Position numbers and translations under genes: made by a program. The notes beneath the pieces were generated by a model. The model made no database searches. It saw only the letters and a program-made list of their open reading frames with translations, and was not told where the DNA came from. 6,179 nt of DNA, taken from positions 1 through 6,179 of the forward strand of contig JAITKU010000132.1 in assembly GCA_031278255.1 (NCBI GenBank), in the 5' to 3' direction. Shown piece by piece: positions 1 to 4,940 of the stretch. Source of the DNA: Eubacteriales Family XIII. Incertae Sedis bacterium (GTDB lineage Bacteria; Bacillota; Clostridia; Peptostreptococcales; Anaerovoracaceae). Every line of letters begins with the position of its first letter. The stretch's first letter is position 1.

Positions 1-375
1 AGCGGAGAGGCCTTTGCCGACGTAGCCGGGGACGCGTACTACGCGGACGCGGTGATCTGGGCGAGCGCGAACGGCATCGTCACGGGAACGGGTGAAAACA
101 GCTTCGCGCCGGGGGACGATATCACGCGCGAACAGCTTGCGACGATTCTGTACCGCTACACAGGGGCGCTCGGATCGGATGCGCGTGAAAACGGAAGCAT
201 AACGGCTTTCGCCGACGCGGACGAGGTGTCGGCCTGGGCCGAGGATGCGCTCGGCTGGGCGGCCGCCATCGGCCTGATCCAAGGCCGGGGCGACAACACG
301 CTCGCGCCCAAAGCCGCGGCGACGCGCGCCGAAACCGCGGCCATACTCGAACGCTTTCTTGAAAGCCTGCTGTAG
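1..375 (+). CDS. SLH-domain surface protein, C-terminal end (5' truncated)
   Basis: The frame is open from base 1 to a TAG at 373-375, giving the last 124 residues; the start lies left of the window. Two SLH (S-layer homology) repeats fill it. The first (about 13-159) begins FADV, continues YYADAVIWASANGIVTG and ends in the typical TREQLATILYRY. The second (about 208-357) begins FADADEVSAW and ends TRAETAAILERF; it is more degenerate, lacking the YY pair and the usual G-F-P box. SLH repeats normally come in threes and bind pyruvylated secondary cell-wall polymer, anchoring exported proteins to the Gram-positive-type envelope; a first repeat is probably upstream. The catalytic or binding part of the protein is not visible, so its function is unknown. 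It is convergent with the operon at 493-6179 and shares only a terminator with it. SLH assignment is confident. Confidence 0.9.
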   Translation, partial: SGEAFADVAGDAYYADAVIWASANGIVTGTGENSFAPGDDITREQLATILYRYTGALGSDARENGSITAFADADEVSAWAEDALGWAAAIGLIQGRGDNTLAPKAAATRAETAAILERFLESLL

Positions 376-412
376 GCCCCGCCCCGCGCGCGGCTGACCG
401 GCAACGACAAAC

Positions 413-463
413 AAGGGGCGACGGCTCGCATACCCTTTCGGGTCCGCGTTTTCGTCGCCCCTT
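413..463. terminator. Bidirectional branched-hairpin terminator between convergent genes
   Basis: The arms AAGGGGCGACG (413-423) and CGTCGCCCCTT (453-463) are perfect 11-bp complements. The 29-base loop holds a second small hairpin, ACCC (432-435) with GGGT (440-443) around a TTTC loop, extended by CGC/GCG pairs (427-429 with 446-448). On the plus strand the stem is followed by TTTCTTTC; on the minus strand by TTGTTTG. The U-rich tails are modest rather than strong. It lies 38 bases past the SLH-gene stop and 29 bases past the last SDR stop, exactly where a shared terminator for convergent genes belongs. Confidence 0.75.
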
Positions 464-470
464 TCTTTCG

Positions 471-494
471 GACAGGCCGCCGGCCGGCCGTGTC
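471..494. other. GC-rich imperfect hairpin at the 3' end of the operon
   Basis: GACAGGCCG (471-479) can pair with the CGGCC...TGTC segment (485-489 plus 491-494), with one bulged G at 490 and a 5-base loop. Inside is the self-complementary 10-mer CGGCCGGCCG (481-490). It overlaps the stop codon of the last SDR gene and has no U-tract in either direction, so it is not a terminator on its own. It could stabilise the mRNA 3' end or assist the adjoining terminator; it could also simply reflect GC-rich sequence. Confidence 0.35.
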
Positions 495-1452
495 ATTTTG
501 TATATCTTCGGTCCGTCTCCACCCAGTCGATATCGCCTTTTGCTTTCGACCAGCCCAATTGGGCGGCCTCCATAAGGGAACGCAGTTCCTCGTTGTCCTC
601 CGTGGGCGGCTTCTGTTCTTTCAGTCGCGCCATGCCCTCGGGCGTGCAGTAGTCGATCATGCGCCGCATTTCGCCTCGGAGGATGTCCTCGCGGTTTTCG
701 TAGGGGATCGAGATGACTATGCCCTGTCGTATGCTCTCCAGAATCGCGCGGCCCACGTCGCGTATATCCATGCCGCGCGCGTTGTGCTTCCGGTAGCCCT
801 CCAGGGCTTCCGGGCTTTCGTAGTAGCCGGAGTTCCTGAGGTTTTCGGGCCGCGTCAGGGAGGCTTCGTGGATGTTCGTGTTCATGTTGCCGGGGCAGAA
901 ACAGGTGACGCCGATACCGTAGGGCTTCAGCGCTTCGTAATAGGTTTCCATCAGGTTGATCACCGCGGCCTTGGCGCAGGAATAGGGCGCCGTGGTGCTG
1001 CATGGCCCGAGACCGCCCAGAGAGGCGACGGCGACGATATGCCCGCCCAGCCCCGCCCGGATCATGCGGGGGACGAAAGTCACCATGCCGTTGATCACCC
1101 CGCCGAGGTTCACGCCCACAATCCAGTCGTAGTCCTCGTAGGTCGAGGCCTCCGCCGGGCCGAAAGCGTTTACGCCCGCCGTTTGGATGAGTATCTGCGG
1201 CGGCGTTCCGTAGACGCGTTCCGTTTCGTCCGCCGCGGCGATGTAGGCCGCGCGGTCCGTCACGTCCAGACGGATGGGGTGTACATCCGCGTTCTCGCGC
1301 TTGAAATGCTCCATCGCGCGGTCCAGATTGTCCTGTCGCACGTCGGCGATAACGACCTTGCAACCCGCTTCGGAAAATATCTGCGCTTGCCCGAAGCCGG
1401 CGCCGGATCCGCCGCCCGTGATGAATGCCACTTTGTCTTTAAAATCTTTCAC
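493..1452 (-). CDS. Short-chain dehydrogenase/reductase, NAD(H)-type, last gene of operon (SDR-1)
   Basis: A 319-residue classical SDR, predicted cytosolic, interconverting an alcohol and a ketone/aldehyde with NAD(H). Visible motifs: TGGGSGAG (residues 12-19, TGxxxGxG cofactor loop), Asp37 at the end of strand 2 (favours NAD over NADP, although Arg39 follows), LDV at 62-64, TAG at 91-93, Asn115, Ser144 and Tyr157-x3-Lys161, so the Asn-Ser-Tyr-Lys tetrad is complete. The usual NNAG is QTAG here. About 70 residues beyond the typical 250-residue fold form a C-terminal extension ending in a DxDWVxxD motif (307-314) shared with the upstream paralog. The start is GTG at 1450-1452, chosen because AAAGGAG (1459-1465) sits 6 bases upstream and because it aligns with the paralog's MKNF start. 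It lies 36 bases after the other SDR gene in the same operon. Substrate unknown; family certain, specificity not. Confidence 0.93.
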   Translation of the reverse strand: MKDFKDKVAFITGGGSGAGFGQAQIFSEAGCKVVIADVRQDNLDRAMEHFKRENADVHPIRLDVTDRAAYIAAADETERVYGTPPQILIQTAGVNAFGPAEASTYEDYDWIVGVNLGGVINGMVTFVPRMIRAGLGGHIVAVASLGGLGPCSTTAPYSCAKAAVINLMETYYEALKPYGIGVTCFCPGNMNTNIHEASLTRPENLRNSGYYESPEALEGYRKHNARGMDIRDVGRAILESIRQGIVISIPYENREDILRGEMRRMIDYCTPEGMARLKEQKPPTEDNEELRSLMEAAQLGWSKAKGDIDWVETDRRYTK

Positions 1453-1458
1453 TGCTTT

Positions 1459-1465
1459 CTCCTTT
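1459..1465 (-). promoter_or_regulatory. Ribosome binding site of SDR-1 (supports GTG start)
   Basis: The minus strand reads AAAGGAG followed by a 6-base spacer (AAAGCA) and then GTG. It is nearly identical in sequence and spacing to the site before SDR-2, and it decides for a GTG start at 1452. Confidence 0.8.
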
Positions 1466-1488
1466 GCTTGCGACTGTCAAAAATCGGA

Positions 1489-2538
1489 TCAACCCTGCGC
1501 TTTCTTATCGGGGTCCACCCAATCCGCATCCTTGTTCGCCATGGCGAATCCGCCCGTGTCGAGTTTGCGCGGCGGCGCGTTCTTTTCCTGCGCGGGCGGC
1601 GGCGCGATCGGTCCGGCGGCGGCCACGTCGTATCCCTCGCGTTCGTTCTTCATCCGCAGAAGCTCGGCCCTGCGCGCGGGCGTATCCCTGCGCGCGGCGA
1701 GTTCCGCCTCTCCGCCCGGATACGCGAGATATTTGAAGCGTTCGAGTTCGATTTCCACCATGCGCGGTCCGTCCTTGTAGGGGATTACGAGGAAGAGATC
1801 GTTCTCGATACCCTCCTTGAGCCGCTCCGCGAGTACGCGCGGGTCCATGCCGTGTTCGTGAATGGATGCGAGGAATTGCTGCGTCTTTTCCGTGACGTTA
1901 TAGCCGGTGTTCCTCAGATTTTCGGGACGGTGCAGCGCGGTTTCGTAGATGTGCGAGCGGATGTTCGCGGGGCAGATCGTCGAAACGCCGATGCCGTAGG
2001 ACTTCAGCGAGATGCGATAGCTCTCCATGAGATTGAGGACCGCGGCCTTTGCCGCGGCGTAGGGCGCCGTCACCGGACCCGCGCCGAACGCGCCCCACGA
2101 AACCGTTGCGGCGATATGCGCCTCCTCCTTGCGCGCGTAGGCCCTGATCATGCGCGGTACAAAGGTGACAAGCCCGTTCACGACGCCGCCGAGACATACG
2201 CCCATAACCCAGTCGTAGTCGTCGTAAGAAGAGGCCTCCGCCGGGCCGAATACGTTTACGCCCGCCGTGTTGACGAGCAGGTGGGGCGGCCCGCCAAAGA
2301 TACTTTCAACCTCGTCCGCCGCTTCCGCATAGGCTTCGCGGTCCGTGACATCGAGCCTTATCGCGTGGATAGGCGCGTTTTTCTCCTTGAAGTACGAGGC
2401 GGCTTCGTCGAGCCGGTCCTGCCTAAGGTCGGCAATGACGACTTTCATGCCCGCCTCGGAGAATATCTGCGCCTGTCCTAAGCCCGCGCCGGACGCGCCG
2501 CCTGTGATAAATGCTGTTTTTCCTGTGAAGTTTTTCAT
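1489..2538 (-). CDS. Short-chain dehydrogenase/reductase with Cys at the tetrad-Asn position (SDR-2)
   Basis: A 349-residue SDR, paralogous to the next gene in the operon; by hand alignment 92 of the first 130 residues are identical. It has TGGASGAG (12-19), Asp37 (NAD preference), LDV (62-64), NTAG (90-93), Ser147 and Tyr160-x3-Lys164. The Asn that completes the catalytic tetrad in classical SDRs (Asn115 in the paralog) is Cys115, encoded by TGT at 2194-2196, and the CPG turn after the active site is CPA. The C-terminal extension is about 30 residues longer than the paralog's because of a Pro/Ala-rich linker (about 305-325), yet it ends in the same DxDWVxxD motif (337-344). It starts at ATG 2536-2538 with AAAGGAG 6 bases upstream, 15 bases after the stop of the FAD/GltD fusion gene. 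Probably cytosolic; substrate unknown. The altered tetrad may mean reduced, altered or partner-dependent activity. Confidence 0.92.
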   Translation of the reverse strand: MKNFTGKTAFITGGASGAGLGQAQIFSEAGMKVVIADLRQDRLDEAASYFKEKNAPIHAIRLDVTDREAYAEAADEVESIFGGPPHLLVNTAGVNVFGPAEASSYDDYDWVMGVCLGGVVNGLVTFVPRMIRAYARKEEAHIAATVSWGAFGAGPVTAPYAAAKAAVLNLMESYRISLKSYGIGVSTICPANIRSHIYETALHRPENLRNTGYNVTEKTQQFLASIHEHGMDPRVLAERLKEGIENDLFLVIPYKDGPRMVEIELERFKYLAYPGGEAELAARRDTPARRAELLRMKNEREGYDVAAAGPIAPPPAQEKNAPPRKLDTGGFAMANKDADWVDPDKKAQG

Positions 2539-2544
2539 GTGGCG

Positions 2545-2551
2545 CTCCTTT
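2545..2551 (-). promoter_or_regulatory. Ribosome binding site of SDR-2
   Basis: The minus strand reads AAAGGAG, then GCGCCA, then ATG. It lies inside the 15-base gap after the fusion-gene stop at 2554-2556, so SDR-2 has its own strong site and need not depend on translational coupling. Confidence 0.8.
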
Positions 2552-2553
2552 GT

Positions 2554-4935
2554 TCAGCCGTCCGTCCGCTTCGCGGGCGTCGTTTCGCGCACCCGCGCGG
2601 CGGCGAGCAGCGCGCGTTTTACCATCGTCCTTGTGAGTTGCAGTTTGTAGGCGTTGCTTTCAAAGGCCTGCGCCTCTCGCACGGCCGCCTGCCCGGCTTC
2701 TTCCGCAAGGGTCTCGTCTATCGTCTTTCCCGCGATCGCCCGCTCCGCGTGAACGGCCCGGTACGGCTTGGGCGCCACCGCGTTCAGGCAGATTCTCGGC
2801 TGTTCGCCGCCCACGGACACCGCGCAGTTGACGATGGGGAAGTCTATGGATTTTCGGAAAGCGAATTTCACGAAAGCGCTCCCCGTCCCGCTCGCGGGTT
2901 TTTCGATCCTGATTTCCGTTATGATCTCGTCGCGTTCCAAAACGGTGGAGGACGGCACGTTTACCGCGAAGAAATCCTCCGCCTTGATCTCGCGCCTGTC
3001 GGTTATGATCGACGCGTCGAGCGCGATGAGGGCGGGCGCGAGGTCGGAGGGGTGTACGGAACAGCAGCCGCAGTTCAGACAGCGGCGCGCCTCGTCCGCG
3101 GCTTCCTCCGCCGTCGGCGAGAGGGAATCCTCGAGGTCGAGGCGCCGCTTTTCGGCGTCGAGTTCGCGGAGTTTCAGCGCGCGCCCGTTTTGTATGCCTT
3201 TCGTGTCGCGCCGGCCCGGTTTTGCCCCGCGCGCCGCGCTTCGCGCGCCGCCGTCCACGCCCATATAGCGGTTTATGCCGTCCGCGGCTTTCCGTCCGCT
3301 CGCCACGGAGCCTATGACGGTCGCGGGACCCGTCGCCGCGTCGCCGGCGGCAAAGACGCCCGCCCGCGAGGTCATGCCGCTCTCTTCCGCGATATCGATC
3401 AAGCCCCGCCGATTCAGCTGTAGCAGGTATTTTTCTCCTATAAAGGAAAGATCAGCCTGTTGGCCCACCGCCATGAGGATGTTTTCCGCGCCGACGAACA
3501 TCCTTGCGGTCTCGTCGTAGAGCGGGTTGAAAGCGCCGTTTTCGTCGATGACGCGCAGACAGCGCTTGAGTTCCATGCCCTTTGGCGCGCCGTTCTCCTC
3601 GATGACCCTCGACAGGCCCAGGGACGGCAGGATTCGGATCCCCTCGGCCTCGGCGCGCGCGATCTCTTCCGCGCTCGCGGGCATAAGGTCCCGCGCTTCG
3701 AGGCAGACGAGCGTCACCTTGTCCGCGCCGAGGCGCTTTGCCGTGATCGCCACGTCCATGGCCACGTTGCCGCCGCCGGCCACGAGTACCTCCGCGCCCA
3801 CCTTGCCCGCCATCCACCTGCCGATGTCCGTGAGGAAGTCGAGTCCGAACACCGTGAGTTCTTCTCCGGCTATGCCGAGTACCGGCCGCTTCCACGCGCC
3901 CGTCGCGAAGCATAGTGCGTCACAGTCCCGCTCCAGCGCTTCGATCGAGAGGTCCTCGCCCGCCCGCACGCCCGTGCGAAACGCGATACCCATGCCCGCG
4001 AGGGCGCGGATGTAGCGGCGCACCGCGTCTTTGGGCAGCCTGTAGGCCGGGATCGCGTACATGAGCATACCGCCCGCTTCGTCCTTGGCGTCGAAAACCG
4101 TGACGCTGTTTCCCGCCTTGCGCAGGAAATAGGCGGCGCTGAGTCCCGCGGGCCCGGCGCCGATCACGGCGACGGATTTGCCCGTTTTTGCGGTCGGCGC
4201 GGTATAGAATCGGTCCGGATGCTCCGCGATGTAATCGCCGACGGCGCGTTCCGCGCCGCCGATCAGCACGGCCTCGTCCGTCAGGCTGCGGTTGCAGGCG
4301 CCTTGGCAAAAATGCGCGCACACGCGTCCCGTGATCGCGGGCATGGGGTTCACTTCCAAGATGGCGCGGGCGGCCCCGTCAAGGTCGCCGTCGCGCAGCA
4401 TTTCGAGATACGCGGGGATGTCCGTCCCGGCCGGACAAGCCCGCGTGCAGGGGTTTGCGCCGGTTTTGACGCTGCCGAATACGGAGTGGTAGCGATGATC
4501 GCCGAGCAGGGCAAAGCATTCGTCGCCGCCCTTGCGCAAGCAGTTGAAGCGATTCTCCGGTTTGCGGAAGTACCAGCAGCGGTTCATCTGCGCGATGTTG
4601 CCGCCGATGGTCCCCATATCGCGGATATGCGGCGTCGCGACGGCCCGTGCCGCCTGCGCCAGCGCCGTATAGTTTCTTCGCACCGCGTCCGATTCGGCTA
4701 TATCCGAGAGGCGCGCGAGCGCGCCGATCCGCAGCGCGCCCTCCTCCTCCCGTACGCGGTCCAGATCCTTTACGGTCTTGAGGTTGACCACGCGCTTCGG
4801 ATATTCCGGGAGGATATTGTCCTTGAGCGTGCCGAGCAGTTCCGTTCCGCCCGCGTTCAGCTTGGCTTCCCCGCCGCCGAGCGCAAGGACGGCCTCCGCC
4901 ACGGTCCGCGCATTGCTGTGTTCAAATGCTTTCAT
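2554..4935 (-). CDS. Molybdenum-hydroxylase FAD subunit with inserted GltD/NfnL-like NAD(P)H oxidoreductase
   Basis: A 793-residue electron-transfer subunit. Residues 1-118 are the first half of a CoxM/HcrB-type FAD-binding fold (AGGTELL at 28-34, TIGGNIAQ at 109-116). Cys120, Cys132 and Cys140 follow, resembling the extra [4Fe-4S] loop of 4-hydroxybenzoyl-CoA reductase beta subunits. A GltD-like module is then inserted: CTRACPAGTDIPAYL (163-177) and GRVCAHFCQGAC (203-214) as Fe-S ligands, an FAD motif GAGPAGL (259-265), an NAD(P) motif AGGGNVAMD (386-394) and a second FAD contact AAGDAATG (529-536). The fold resumes after ARRCLNCGCC (616-625) with PSDLAPALIALDA and the CO_deh_flav_C domain (about 680-785). 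Inferred role: moving electrons between the molybdenum subunit and NAD(P)(H). The start at ATG 4933-4935 is chosen because it gives the family-like MKAFEH N-terminus, 5 bases after the upstream stop; an in-frame ATG at 4998 would only add 21 unrelated residues. No frameshift is seen. Confidence 0.9.
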   Translation of the reverse strand: MKAFEHSNARTVAEAVLALGGGEAKLNAGGTELLGTLKDNILPEYPKRVVNLKTVKDLDRVREEEGALRIGALARLSDIAESDAVRRNYTALAQAARAVATPHIRDMGTIGGNIAQMNRCWYFRKPENRFNCLRKGGDECFALLGDHRYHSVFGSVKTGANPCTRACPAGTDIPAYLEMLRDGDLDGAARAILEVNPMPAITGRVCAHFCQGACNRSLTDEAVLIGGAERAVGDYIAEHPDRFYTAPTAKTGKSVAVIGAGPAGLSAAYFLRKAGNSVTVFDAKDEAGGMLMYAIPAYRLPKDAVRRYIRALAGMGIAFRTGVRAGEDLSIEALERDCDALCFATGAWKRPVLGIAGEELTVFGLDFLTDIGRWMAGKVGAEVLVAGGGNVAMDVAITAKRLGADKVTLVCLEARDLMPASAEEIARAEAEGIRILPSLGLSRVIEENGAPKGMELKRCLRVIDENGAFNPLYDETARMFVGAENILMAVGQQADLSFIGEKYLLQLNRRGLIDIAEESGMTSRAGVFAAGDAATGPATVIGSVASGRKAADGINRYMGVDGGARSAARGAKPGRRDTKGIQNGRALKLRELDAEKRRLDLEDSLSPTAEEAADEARRCLNCGCCSVHPSDLAPALIALDASIITDRREIKAEDFFAVNVPSSTVLERDEIITEIRIEKPASGTGSAFVKFAFRKSIDFPIVNCAVSVGGEQPRICLNAVAPKPYRAVHAERAIAGKTIDETLAEEAGQAAVREAQAFESNAYKLQLTRTMVKRALLAAARVRETTPAKRTDG

Positions 4936-4940
4936 GGTCG

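Noticed and set aside
122..1363. A 413-codon minus-strand frame running from SDR-1 through the terminator into the SLH gene
   Set aside because: It is the shifted frame of SDR-1, very rich in Arg/Gly/Pro, and crosses the terminator and the opposite-strand SLH repeats; no family resemblance.
490..2481. A 663-codon open frame on the plus strand across both SDR genes
   Set aside because: It is antisense to two genes with clear SDR motifs, has no recognisable domain, is Arg/Val-rich, and spans both because the paralogs share codon usage and frame register. GC-rich coding sequence commonly leaves antisense frames open.
1489..2538. SDR-2 as a decaying pseudogene because of its altered tetrad
   Set aside because: Full-length frame, strong ribosome site, intact cofactor motif and Ser-Tyr-Lys residues, and conserved C-terminal tail argue for a selected protein.
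2554..4935. Fusion produced by frameshift or assembly error joining two genes
   Set aside because: The frame is unbroken, both halves of the FAD fold are present on either side of the insert with family motifs intact, and the junctions carry sensible Cys motifs; an accidental join would not restore the second half of the fold.
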